64,000 nt of DNA from CAINVV01 sp963663675 (GTDB lineage: Bacteria; Bacteroidota; Bacteroidia; Bacteroidales; Prolixibacteraceae), in the NCBI GenBank assembly GCA_963663675.1, contig OY760498.1:124001-188000 (forward strand). Reading direction: 5' to 3'. The notes under the pieces were generated by a model that worked only from the letters and a program-made list of their open reading frames with translations, had not been told where the DNA came from and did no database searches. A program made the translations under genes and the position numbers. Shown in pieces: positions 16,936 through 25,426 of this stretch. The number at the start of each line of letters is the position of its first letter. The first letter of the stretch is position 1.

Positions 16936-18468
16936 TTACTGACCTGCTATTGTTGAGTCAGCTTCACAAACAATTCTGAAACCTACATCATTACTATCTG
17001 AGTACCACCAAACACTTTTGGGCATCTGCGGATCCGTCATTAACCAGGCCTTGGTTTTTGTGAAATCCCTGGAGGCGCTCCGCACATCTTTGGCGTCACT
17101 TTTAAAGGATCCTCCGCGAATAACATGCTCCTCACCGGATGCGGGTCCTGTCGGATTTGATACTGGTTCTGCGGAAGCAGTTTTGTAACTGTTTGGTGAA
17201 TAGAAATCTGAACAGAATTCCGCAACATTTCCAAGCATATTTTTCAAACCGAAAGGATTGCTTTTTACAGCCTGGGGCTCTTTGGTCCTGGCCTGACTAT
17301 TCACTTTGTATATCACATAAGTGTTGATCAAAGTAGTGTCCGGTCCAAATATTTTGTGAAACAATCCAGCCGAGGTGAATTTCTTTGGATCCCCCGGGAA
17401 GAAATAGGGCTCCTTTGTACCACCACGGCAGGCATATTCCCATTCGGCCTCAGTGGGAAGGCGGTATTTTTTTCCTGTCTTTTGGGTAAGCCACTGGCAG
17501 TAAGTGTTTGCTGCCTTCCATGACATGGTGATGGCAGGATGGGTACCTTTACCCCAGCCCTGGTCCGGGGCTCCCCATGGAGGTGTGGGACCCGTGATTG
17601 CATCAGTTACAGGCTGGGTTATGACGGCTTCCTTTCTGCCCTGGGAGGCAGTTGCCTTGAAAAATTCAAGGTATTCGTCCCAACTGACTTCTGCTTTGCC
17701 CATCCAGAATTTCGAAATATGTACTTTTCTGACCGGACCTTCATCCGTTTTTCTAAGTTCCTCATTCTGAGGGCTTCCCATATCAAATGTTCCTTCTGGT
17801 ACTGCAACCATCTCAAAAGAGAGGCTTGTTCCGGGAACTTTTTCAGAGAAATTCTCAAATTTCTTAACCAATGCAGGTTCAGTAAATATTTCCTTGGTGA
17901 TGGTTTCCGTAACCCCAAAATTGGTATTGTGGGCGTGAATATTGTTTTTGTCGTAATGGCCGACATTCAGGTGGCAATTGATACAATTGGGTTTTTGAGC
18001 TGCCGGACTGTTAACATATTGCAAATGAGCATTACTGCCATTTACAGAGAGCGTAGCAGGAAACAGATTTTCGTGGCAACGAATGCAGGACTGTTCATAG
18101 ACATAGCCTTTGGCTTTTTCAAGTGGCTTTTTTGCCTCCCAGTCTATTGACGCACTGTCCTTAAAAAGTTTTCCATACACATCCTTGATCCCATGTTTGG
18201 CTTTTGCAAAAAGGTAACCATGACCTTTTGGAGGCAAATGACATTCAACACAATGAGTTACAAAACCCGACTTGTTGTTGTAATGTTCTGATAATCTCCA
18301 ATTTTGATCCTGAATGGGATGGATGTGGCAGGACACACAATATTTGTCTGTAGAGGTATAGTCAGATACCTTGTTAAGTGATAATAAAAAGAGACCACAG
18401 AGCAGGATTCCGGATCCGACCAGGAGAAATTTCAATTTGTTTCCCGTGAAGGTATTTCTCAACTTCAT
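16936..18468 (-). CDS. Tetrahaem NapC/NrfH-like cytochrome c fused to a SUMF1-like domain
   Basis: This 510-residue protein has a membrane anchor at about 12-31 and four CxxCH haem-binding motifs (Cys44, Cys73, Cys128, Cys162), as in the NapC/NirT/NrfH quinol-dehydrogenase family. From about residue 214 a complete SUMF1/EgtB-type domain follows: MVAVPEGTFDMGSPQNE, WMGKAEVSWDEYLEFF, YRLPTEAEWEYACRGG, NMLGNVAEFCSDFY and HVIRGGSFKSDAKDVRSAS. In true formylglycine-generating enzymes the segment after RGGSF holds two catalytic Cys; here they are absent, so it should not activate the sulfatases of this region. It heads an operon with two Gfo/Idh enzymes and ThuA. It may pass electrons between the quinone pool and a periplasmic oxidation, with the SUMF1 domain as binding module. 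Confidence 0.88.
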   Translation of the reverse strand: MKLRNTFTGNKLKFLLVGSGILLCGLFLLSLNKVSDYTSTDKYCVSCHIHPIQDQNWRLSEHYNNKSGFVTHCVECHLPPKGHGYLFAKAKHGIKDVYGKLFKDSASIDWEAKKPLEKAKGYVYEQSCIRCHENLFPATLSVNGSNAHLQYVNSPAAQKPNCINCHLNVGHYDKNNIHAHNTNFGVTETITKEIFTEPALVKKFENFSEKVPGTSLSFEMVAVPEGTFDMGSPQNEELRKTDEGPVRKVHISKFWMGKAEVSWDEYLEFFKATASQGRKEAVITQPVTDAITGPTPPWGAPDQGWGKGTHPAITMSWKAANTYCQWLTQKTGKKYRLPTEAEWEYACRGGTKEPYFFPGDPKKFTSAGLFHKIFGPDTTLINTYVIYKVNSQARTKEPQAVKSNPFGLKNMLGNVAEFCSDFYSPNSYKTASAEPVSNPTGPASGEEHVIRGGSFKSDAKDVRSASRDFTKTKAWLMTDPQMPKSVWWYSDSNDVGFRIVCEADSTIAGQ

Positions 18469-18675
18469 GCTGAATATCTGTCTTTTGTTCTTTGTTATTT
18501 ATATAAAAAAGGAATGTTCCTACAAAAGAAACTTACTGTAACCGGTGTTATTTCATAAACATGTGCTACAAGGAAAAATCGTTCAATCAATAGTAGTAGT
18601 ATGCCGGATACTCAATTTGACACCCTAAAAATAGCTTTTAAATTAATTCGTCGGTAATCAAATGGTTTTATTTTT

Positions 18676-19776
18676 TCAATTCCGATGATCCAATTTATCA
18701 ATGTTTTTCCTTTCAAGCCTTATCATCGCTGTGGCCGCCCAAAGCGTGGCTGCCTGTCCGTGGAAATTACCCGTACTTTTGGGCCTGGTAAGATAATGCT
18801 TTTTGTTGTCTTTTGCATTCGTTCCGACACAGACATTCATCACTTCGCCTTTCTCATTGACATATCCTGCAAGGGCTCTCCATCCGGCCAGTGTTTTATC
18901 CATGAAATCATTTTCAGTAAGCCAGCCCTTTTGAAGACCCGATGCGAGAGCATAGACAAACATTCCGGTGCAGGAAGATTCAGGATAACTTGCCGGATCA
19001 TCCAGCAGCTGGTGCCACATGCCATCTTCTCCCTGGCAGCTGATCAACGCGTTCATCATCTTTCTGTAAGCTGATATAAGTGGAGGATAATACTTATTAT
19101 CTGTCGGAAGTTCCAGCAAAACTTCGGTCATGGAAGCTGCAGCCCAGCCATTCCCGCGTCCCCAGAAAAACGGGGCATCCTCACGGTGAAAGAAAAGCCC
19201 GTTATCCCGTTGCAGCCTGTCGCAGTATACTACCAGCTGTCGGGCAGCCCTGTTTAGATAGACCGTGTCTTTCAATGATTTGTATGCCTGCACCTGCAGG
19301 GAACCAACCATATACATGTCGTCTACCCAAAACCGGGACAAGCCGGACAAACCCTCCGCATTGAGCTCCTTAAATTCATTCTTTGCCAGTTTTACCGGAA
19401 TGGCCAGGTATTTTTCCTGACGTGTCTGACGGTACAGTTCAAACGGCCAGATGCCAAAAACATTGTAATCCACATGGCCAATATGATGTTTCCTCTTCCC
19501 CTTCAAAAATGGCGCATAGCCCCTGGCCATCTGTTCTGTAATTGTTTTATCGCCAATGGCATCCGCAAGGATAAGGCTTCCATAATAGGTGCATACTTTC
19601 TGGTATCGCCAGCCAAACCGGCGTCCGGCAATATTTTTCACAATTTTTTTGCCGGTTTCTGCGGGTGACGGAACAATACCGGAACCGGTTTTAATTTCCT
19701 GCTTGCTCTCTCCCGATGAAACATTTGGGAAGTTAAACAGGGAGAAAAAAATGCCCAGAAATAAAAAGATTCTCAT
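18676..19776 (-). CDS. GH88/GH105-family unsaturated glucuronyl/galacturonyl hydrolase
   Basis: The protein has 366 residues with a signal peptide of about 22. The (alpha/alpha)6 fold motifs of GH105 are visible: FWVDDMYMVGSLQ with the catalytic-type Asp pair 152-153, FWGRGNGWAAASM, and ESSCTGMFVYALASG. These enzymes hydrate the C4-C5 double bond that lyases leave on uronic acids, releasing the unsaturated residue. A second member lies at 45591-46724. Its presence implies a polysaccharide lyase somewhere in the pathway. The 88-bp gap upstream (19777-19864) shows no strong promoter. Confidence 0.9.
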   Translation of the reverse strand: MRIFLFLGIFFSLFNFPNVSSGESKQEIKTGSGIVPSPAETGKKIVKNIAGRRFGWRYQKVCTYYGSLILADAIGDKTITEQMARGYAPFLKGKRKHHIGHVDYNVFGIWPFELYRQTRQEKYLAIPVKLAKNEFKELNAEGLSGLSRFWVDDMYMVGSLQVQAYKSLKDTVYLNRAARQLVVYCDRLQRDNGLFFHREDAPFFWGRGNGWAAASMTEVLLELPTDNKYYPPLISAYRKMMNALISCQGEDGMWHQLLDDPASYPESSCTGMFVYALASGLQKGWLTENDFMDKTLAGWRALAGYVNEKGEVMNVCVGTNAKDNKKHYLTRPKSTGNFHGQAATLWAATAMIRLERKNIDKLDHRN

Positions 19777-19864
19777 AATATTGGTAATTAGCTATTTACG
19801 CGTCATGTCTAATTGACAATTGGAATCAATCGGATCATTATCTGAAATTCAGACACGTGTTGTT

Positions 19865-21823
19865 TTATTCCTTGTTTTCCTGCTTCCTGATCATATTTTT
19901 AAAATCAAGGTACAATGATTTGTCATTCAACTTAATGGTGATTGCCTCAGGTTTTCTGACTGATCTGCAATAAGGGGAATCAAACCGGTCATAATTCGTA
20001 TCGACAATTTTATCATCCACTTTAAAATCATCCCTGAATTTCAATTCATATTTTTTGCCTGCAGAATGGTAGGTCAACGCCAGTTTTATAGAGTCGAAGT
20101 CACATTTATTGGCCAGTATCCTTTTTCGAAATTCTTCAAACGAATGATCCGTCTCCTGTGAACCGGCTTCAATAATCCAAAAGGATTTTTTCCCGTACTG
20201 TATCAGGTTATCAGATGATTTATCCCGGTAGGAAAGATTGTTTTTTGCTATCATGGCACAATAAGTCCGGCCCTTTTTTCCCAATGCATAATTTCCTGAG
20301 ACAAATGTGGTGTCAAACTGATCTTTTGGGAACCAGGCGTGGGTGTAATTCACCAAAGCAGCCTCCATCATTCCTTTCTTAGCCGGAATATCGTAAATTG
20401 CCATTGATACATTCCTGTCCTGGCCAACCTGGGGCAGGTGTCCGTAACCGACCCAATAATTGGGTGACTGGGACGGCTTTCCTTTTTCGAGTGCGGGATG
20501 AGTATGAAAAATACTGAAGGAATTGTTGATGTTCATTCCTGCAACGTGCTGCTGGTCTCCATAGGTTCCCGGATGGTAATTTTGCGCTGAGTAAAGGGAA
20601 AAGTCCCTGGTTTTGAATGTGTAGGTATTGGCCCGCTGTATGGCAACCCCATTCGACTGCGGATCAATAAAGCGCGAAAGGGCCGGTTCCAGGTGCAACC
20701 AGTTCAGCAGGCTGAAATCCATCACTTTAAGATCTGACAGGAAGCCGTTCGAAAACATCCTGTTTTTCCGGACGAAGGAGAGTGTATTCCTTATAACTTC
20801 CGGATTTGTGAAGGCTTCCATCCCGAGTTGCATCATCATGCTCCTGGTGTCGGTACCAAAATAGCCCTCTTTTTTCAGCTCAGAGATATCCAGCCCGTTG
20901 CTCTGCCTGATTACCACGTTATTCGTATCCTTCCCGATTTCAATTATGACCCGTGGCGGGTAATATTTTTTTGAAATCATCAGGCCATAAATCAGGCCGG
21001 GACCCAACTTGCCGCCATTTCCCCAATAATAATTGGTGATGCCACCGAGGGTTGTCCGGGGCCCGCCCTTGCGGCTGTGTTCATAAGCCCTTCCACTGGC
21101 TGAGACGAACATGGTATTGATATTTTGGGATGCTACATCAAACAGCAGTAAATCCATGATAATCTCCATTTTTCTGACAATTTCATCATCTGCCGCAAGG
21201 TCTATCAGGTTGATCATTCCGCCAATATCTTCAGAATAATAGACATTGGAATAAAACTCCGTAAAACCATATTTCCATCGCATTTCCATCCAGTCGAATA
21301 TTCTTTTTCTTGCTTTTTCAACATGCTGTTTTCCTGTGAGCCCGCTGTTGGGAAATACCGTATCGGGATATTTTTGGCCTACCAGGTATTCTGCGGAAGC
21401 AAACAAGACCTGGTGGTTCTCACTCCAGTAACACATCGAATTTCCTCCCGGCTCATCCCACCAGTAACGAAAATTCAGAATCGTCTGTTCCATGCGCGAT
21501 TTTACATCAGAAGGAATCCGGTCACCAAATTCATACAAAATGCGAATCAGGTTAACAAGTTTGAAATCAGAGCAATCGTATTGTAAATCAATAAATTTGA
21601 GTGTCCCATCCAGGCCCTTCCAGTCGATATCCTGCTTCCCGGCTACCAAATCCGCATAAATCTGATCCTGAAGGGACGGCATATCAATGGTCTCTTTGAG
21701 CGGATATGCCTTGTTTCTTTTGAGGCTAATAAAATCAATAACAAGGGATGAAACAATGATTACCAGAATCAGGATGATCAGTTGCGACCATTTGAATTTG
21801 AACTTTGCTGAAGTGTCGGACAT
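19865..21823 (-). CDS. Large exported protein, possible toroid-type polysaccharide lyase or hydrolase (unclassified)
   Basis: I cannot assign this 652-residue protein to a named family. It has an N-terminal membrane segment (about 13-31), a helix-rich first half and a strand-rich second half, the layout of (alpha/alpha)-toroid plus beta-sandwich lyases such as PL8 or heparinase-like enzymes. The segment YWSENHQVLFASAEYL (Glu135-Asn136-His137) is mirrored by KETENHLLMTEGSRYL in the protein at 35423-37150, which suggests a shared active-site helix. A second suggestive patch is VSASGRAYEHSRKGG (Arg-x-Tyr). A GH105 gene follows directly. A lyase role fits but is inferred. Confidence 0.7.
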   Translation of the reverse strand: MSDTSAKFKFKWSQLIILILVIIVSSLVIDFISLKRNKAYPLKETIDMPSLQDQIYADLVAGKQDIDWKGLDGTLKFIDLQYDCSDFKLVNLIRILYEFGDRIPSDVKSRMEQTILNFRYWWDEPGGNSMCYWSENHQVLFASAEYLVGQKYPDTVFPNSGLTGKQHVEKARKRIFDWMEMRWKYGFTEFYSNVYYSEDIGGMINLIDLAADDEIVRKMEIIMDLLLFDVASQNINTMFVSASGRAYEHSRKGGPRTTLGGITNYYWGNGGKLGPGLIYGLMISKKYYPPRVIIEIGKDTNNVVIRQSNGLDISELKKEGYFGTDTRSMMMQLGMEAFTNPEVIRNTLSFVRKNRMFSNGFLSDLKVMDFSLLNWLHLEPALSRFIDPQSNGVAIQRANTYTFKTRDFSLYSAQNYHPGTYGDQQHVAGMNINNSFSIFHTHPALEKGKPSQSPNYWVGYGHLPQVGQDRNVSMAIYDIPAKKGMMEAALVNYTHAWFPKDQFDTTFVSGNYALGKKGRTYCAMIAKNNLSYRDKSSDNLIQYGKKSFWIIEAGSQETDHSFEEFRKRILANKCDFDSIKLALTYHSAGKKYELKFRDDFKVDDKIVDTNYDRFDSPYCRSVRKPEAITIKLNDKSLYLDFKNMIRKQENKE

Positions 21824-21886
21824 TTAATCTGGATATTAAATTGTTTGTAACAAGCCTATGTATTTGGGGGAAAGCGAGGCAAACTT

Positions 21887-22744
21887 CTAATTTTTGCCAA
21901 TGTATTCGATCAATTTTGCGAAACTATTCATTTCCGGTTCTTTTTCATTGCAGGATGTGATCCAGGTGACCAGTTTTTCAGAAGGCCTGGCAATTAACAG
22001 GATCTGCCTGCCATCATCGATCCGGCCGGAGAAGTCATTTTCATGGTAGATCAAAACAGCGCCAACAGCAATTTTTTCGGCTGCGACATCTTCAGGATGG
22101 ATGCCCCAGGTGGCAATATAATTTGTATTGCTGACGACTTCAGTACGTTTGTGGTAATTAATACCCGTAACAAATTGGACCTCTTTCCCTGTTTGCGAAA
22201 AAGCTTCAATTTTCACTTTCCTTGTTTCGGCATAAGCCGTCATGCGTACCAAAATATTTACTTTTTCTCCCTTGTAGGGAATTCCGGCTGAAACCATTTC
22301 CATAAAGGCATTGGTACCTTCTTTTCCTACTCTGACAGTCCTGGCTGTTACCGGGTTCAGCGGGATTATCTTATTTCCGTCCCAAAGTTTTATCCCTCCC
22401 AGTCCGCAACTTTTCCCGACTTTGTAATAATCTGCCCCCCAACCGTTTTTTTGGTCTTTTTTTGACGGATACCACTGTTTTTTTGCAAGTTCCAGTCCGG
22501 CTTTTGATTTTGAATATACATCTACAGCTGTTGTTTTGTTAAAATAGATTCGAAGGGCAAACCATTCATTTTCTATTGCCGGACCGTGATGACCCACTTT
22601 TTTGAACATGTTACCGCTTTTCGATTCTATTACATTCAAAATGCGATGCCTGTCCCTTTTCATGAAAAGGCTTACATCGGTTTTTTCCTGTGCAGCAGCA
22701 ACCTGTGTGCAAACAATCAGAACAACAAGATAAAATATCCTCAT
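21887..22744 (-). CDS. DUF4861-like secreted protein
   Basis: This 285-residue protein has a signal peptide (cleavage near VAAAQ, about 19). The segments GPAIENEWFALRIYFN, VDVYSKSKAGLELAKKQWYP, GWGADYYKVGKSCGLGGIKLWDG and GINYHKRTEVV match my memory of the DUF4861 family found in pectin- and ulvan-related gene clusters. It appears shorter than many members. The fold is expected to be a beta-sandwich, and the enzyme activity, if any, is not established for this protein. A terminator (22817-22850) separates it from the upstream DUF1080 gene. Confidence 0.65.
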   Translation of the reverse strand: MRIFYLVVLIVCTQVAAAQEKTDVSLFMKRDRHRILNVIESKSGNMFKKVGHHGPAIENEWFALRIYFNKTTAVDVYSKSKAGLELAKKQWYPSKKDQKNGWGADYYKVGKSCGLGGIKLWDGNKIIPLNPVTARTVRVGKEGTNAFMEMVSAGIPYKGEKVNILVRMTAYAETRKVKIEAFSQTGKEVQFVTGINYHKRTEVVSNTNYIATWGIHPEDVAAEKIAVGAVLIYHENDFSGRIDDGRQILLIARPSEKLVTWITSCNEKEPEMNSFAKLIEYIGKN

Positions 22745-22816
22745 TTAGAAATCTATTGTGATGGTACCGAAAGTATCTAAAAGCTTTCCATCCGGAGAGA
22801 AGGCAGCGGATAAAAG

Positions 22817-22850
22817 AAATGCCTCAAATAATCAGTTATTTGAGGCATTT
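22817..22850 (-). terminator. Rho-independent-type terminator after the DUF1080 gene
   Basis: A perfect 15-bp inverted repeat (22817-22831 with 22836-22850) surrounds a 4-base loop. On the minus strand the stem is followed by CTTTTATC, giving a partial T run. It lies 27 bases after the DUF1080 stop codon. Confidence 0.75.
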
Positions 22851-22877
22851 TACAGTATTTAGGAATTAAGGTTATAA

Positions 22878-23615
22878 CTATAATTCGCGAATTTTGAGAT
22901 TGCGGAACCAGCAATCATAACCATGATCCTGCAGGCCGATGAATCCTTCATGGGCGATTCCTTCTTTGAAGCCGGGGAAATTTTTGAATTTACTTTTGGC
23001 AATCATGGCATCCCACTCGGGTGTCCACAGGGTATATTTCACTACTTCCACACCGTTCATGGTATGGGTAACGTTTCCGTCTTTTACCCTTACTACGATA
23101 TTATTCCACTCTCCGGCAGGATGAACAGTCTTAGGATCACATGGCAGAATGTCGTAAAGTGAACCGGCCAGGTGGTTGGCTAATTTGTTGTCGCCCGCGT
23201 CCTTGTTGTCAAGAACCTGGATTTCAGGAGCTGCGTAGTAGATGGGTTTTCCGGGCACTTCCCTTACATAGTAAAAAATACCTGAATTAGTCGCTTTGCC
23301 TGCTTTCCAGTCAACAGAGAGCTCAAAATTTTTGAATTTTTTGGTCGAATAGACAACATCTCCATTTGAACCTTGTCCGGGTCTTTTGTCAGGTGCAGTA
23401 AAGATTTTCATTGCATTGTCCTCAACAACCCAGTTTTTGGGCATTGCTGTTCCATTGCATTGTCTCCATCCGCTAAAATCTTTTCCATTGAACAAAAGGG
23501 TCCATCCCTCTTTTTTCTCTTTTTTTGTCAGTTTGTTGACTTTTTGAGCATAGGAAGGAGCTGCAAATAAAATTGCTGCAACCAGGGTGATTGTCAAAAA
23601 AATGTTTCTTCTCAT
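22878..23615 (-). CDS. DUF1080 (3-keto-disaccharide hydrolase-like) secreted protein
   Basis: This 245-residue protein has a signal peptide to about residue 23. The jelly-roll DUF1080 domain follows with its standard start GWTLLFNGKDFSGWRQ, then KNFELSVDWKAGKATNSGIFYYV, GEWNNIVVRVKDG and the ending GFIGLQDHGYDCWFRNLKIREL. Members of this family act on 3-keto glycosides or bind carbohydrate. It fits functionally with the Gfo/Idh and ThuA genes at 12950-16923, though it is about 4.4 kb upstream of that operon and ends in its own terminator, so it is a separate unit. The 167-bp upstream gap shows no convincing promoter. Confidence 0.88.
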   Translation of the reverse strand: MRRNIFLTITLVAAILFAAPSYAQKVNKLTKKEKKEGWTLLFNGKDFSGWRQCNGTAMPKNWVVEDNAMKIFTAPDKRPGQGSNGDVVYSTKKFKNFELSVDWKAGKATNSGIFYYVREVPGKPIYYAAPEIQVLDNKDAGDNKLANHLAGSLYDILPCDPKTVHPAGEWNNIVVRVKDGNVTHTMNGVEVVKYTLWTPEWDAMIAKSKFKNFPGFKEGIAHEGFIGLQDHGYDCWFRNLKIREL

Positions 23616-23782
23616 CTTGTAAATGGTTTTGTTAAGACATTGGTTGAATGAAAGTTGTATTAGCAGATCTTTTTAACCAATGTAGAATTAATTATGAATA
23701 TCGGGCTTTTATTGTTTATCGTCGACTAAGTTAATTAAATGCCGATTACCTGCCAAGAAAGTTAGTAAAAACTTGATTTCAA

Positions 23783-25207
23783 TTATTTTTTTTCTGACTG
23801 AAATTTAAAGACATCCGATGGTACCCGTGATTCTGCCATAACCTTTAAAAGTTTGGATACAATTTCCGGGTGATTCCCGGCAATGTTATTTTCTTCCCCC
23901 GGGTCTTTGCTCAGGTCGTATAACTCTGTGGTTGTTTTAGCCGGTATAAAAACCTGGTAACGGATGAGTTTCCAGTTGTTTTTTCGAATTGCCTGCCTTC
24001 CGTCAAGTTCGTGGAACTCCCAATACATTGTCTCGTGATTTTTCTGGCCTGTTTTATTGAGCAACGTTGGCAAGAAGGATATGCCGTCAATATTCTCAGG
24101 TTTTTTGGCCCCTGCAATTTCTGCCAGGGTAGGCATTACATCCCAAAAAGCAGAGAGGTGATCCGATGTGGTTCCCTTGCTTATTTTGCCGGGCCACCAT
24201 ACAATCATAGGCTCGCGGATACCGCCTTCATAAAGATCCCTTTTATAACCTTTACAAGGACCGTTGCTGTCGAAGTAGTCTGGATCAGCCCCGCCTTCCT
24301 TGTGCGGACCGTTGTCGGAACTGAAGATAACAATGGTATTTTTATCCAGTCCGAGCTCTTTCAGTTTTTCAAAAATTTCTCCGACTTTCTGGTCAAGCAG
24401 TGTCACCATAGCCGCAAAAGCCGCATGAGATTCATGCTGGGTCCCGTAGGAACCTTCCCTGAACCCCTTACTGCCGGGGACGGCACCTTCATATTCCTTT
24501 TCAGGCAGAAATTTACCCCGGTATTTTTCCATGTACTTCGGCGGTAACATCAGTTCAGCATGAGGGATCGTAGTGGGGTAGTACATGAAGAATGGCCTGT
24601 CCTTATTTTTCTCCATGAATAGAAGTGCCTGCTTATGAATCAAATCCGGAGCATATTCTTCAAACTTGTCCCCGCTGTTACCTTCCAGGATTATTTTGTT
24701 TTGATTGTCCCACAAGTGGCCGGGATAGTAATTGTGAGCCAGCGACTGACAATTGAATCCGTAGAACCGGTCAAACCCCTGTTTATTGGGATCACCTTCT
24801 GATCCTGGGGAGCCTAATCCCCATTTTCCAAAGGCTCCGGTGACATACCCGGCATCTTTTAACATTTCCGCGATAGTGAAGGATTTATCCGGGAGGGGCC
24901 ACTGCCCTTCTTCCCCATGTTGCCTGTTGCCACGAATTGGCGTATGGCCGGTGGTGAGACCTGTCATCAGGGAGGAACGGGAAGGGGCACAAACGGAAGT
25001 ACCGGCATAATGCTGGGTGAAACGCATTCCTTCACTCGCCATGCGGTCGATGTTGGGTGTCTGAAAATGCTTTTGCCCGTAACAGCTTAAATCACCATAA
25101 CCAAGATCATCAGCCAGTATGTAAATGATATTCGGCTTTGTTGCAAACGCAGAAAAGCCTATTAACTGCATAATTCCAAGTGAAATTGTTTTTTTGAAGT
25201 TTAGCAT
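23783..25207 (-). CDS. Sulfatase, S1 family, Cys-type
   Basis: The protein has 474 residues with a signal peptide to about 23. It starts with the metal-binding NIIYILADDLGYGDLSCYG and has the maturation motif CAPSRSSLMTG, with Cys73 as the residue converted to formylglycine. Further family segments are GAFGKWGLG, FFMYYPTTIPHAEL, and DNGPHKEGG near the second metal site. It removes sulfate esters from a glycan in the periplasm or outside. A formylglycine-generating enzyme or anSME must come from elsewhere, since the SUMF1 protein at 16936-18468 lacks the needed cysteines. Confidence 0.93.
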   Translation of the reverse strand: MLNFKKTISLGIMQLIGFSAFATKPNIIYILADDLGYGDLSCYGQKHFQTPNIDRMASEGMRFTQHYAGTSVCAPSRSSLMTGLTTGHTPIRGNRQHGEEGQWPLPDKSFTIAEMLKDAGYVTGAFGKWGLGSPGSEGDPNKQGFDRFYGFNCQSLAHNYYPGHLWDNQNKIILEGNSGDKFEEYAPDLIHKQALLFMEKNKDRPFFMYYPTTIPHAELMLPPKYMEKYRGKFLPEKEYEGAVPGSKGFREGSYGTQHESHAAFAAMVTLLDQKVGEIFEKLKELGLDKNTIVIFSSDNGPHKEGGADPDYFDSNGPCKGYKRDLYEGGIREPMIVWWPGKISKGTTSDHLSAFWDVMPTLAEIAGAKKPENIDGISFLPTLLNKTGQKNHETMYWEFHELDGRQAIRKNNWKLIRYQVFIPAKTTTELYDLSKDPGEENNIAGNHPEIVSKLLKVMAESRVPSDVFKFQSEKK

Positions 25208-25426
25208 TTGTTATGTTTTTTTTGAAACTTCTTCAAACACCGCGGTCGCGGATGCTTTTTTTTGTGGGAGGTAACTGCTGGTCCGGGGAAAACTTTTTCA
25301 GGCAGTTCAAGTATAAAAGCGGTGTAAGACTTCCGGGTTTTTCAGCATAAGAATTTGATTCATAAGTTTTATAAAATTATTTATTTTTTCCGGTATCTTC
25401 ATGTCCAATTTCTGAAAACGGCAGTT

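Noticed and set aside
16936..17800. Formylglycine-generating enzyme for the nearby sulfatases
   Set aside because: The SUMF1 domain lacks the catalytic cysteines after RGGSF, so the usual function is not supported.
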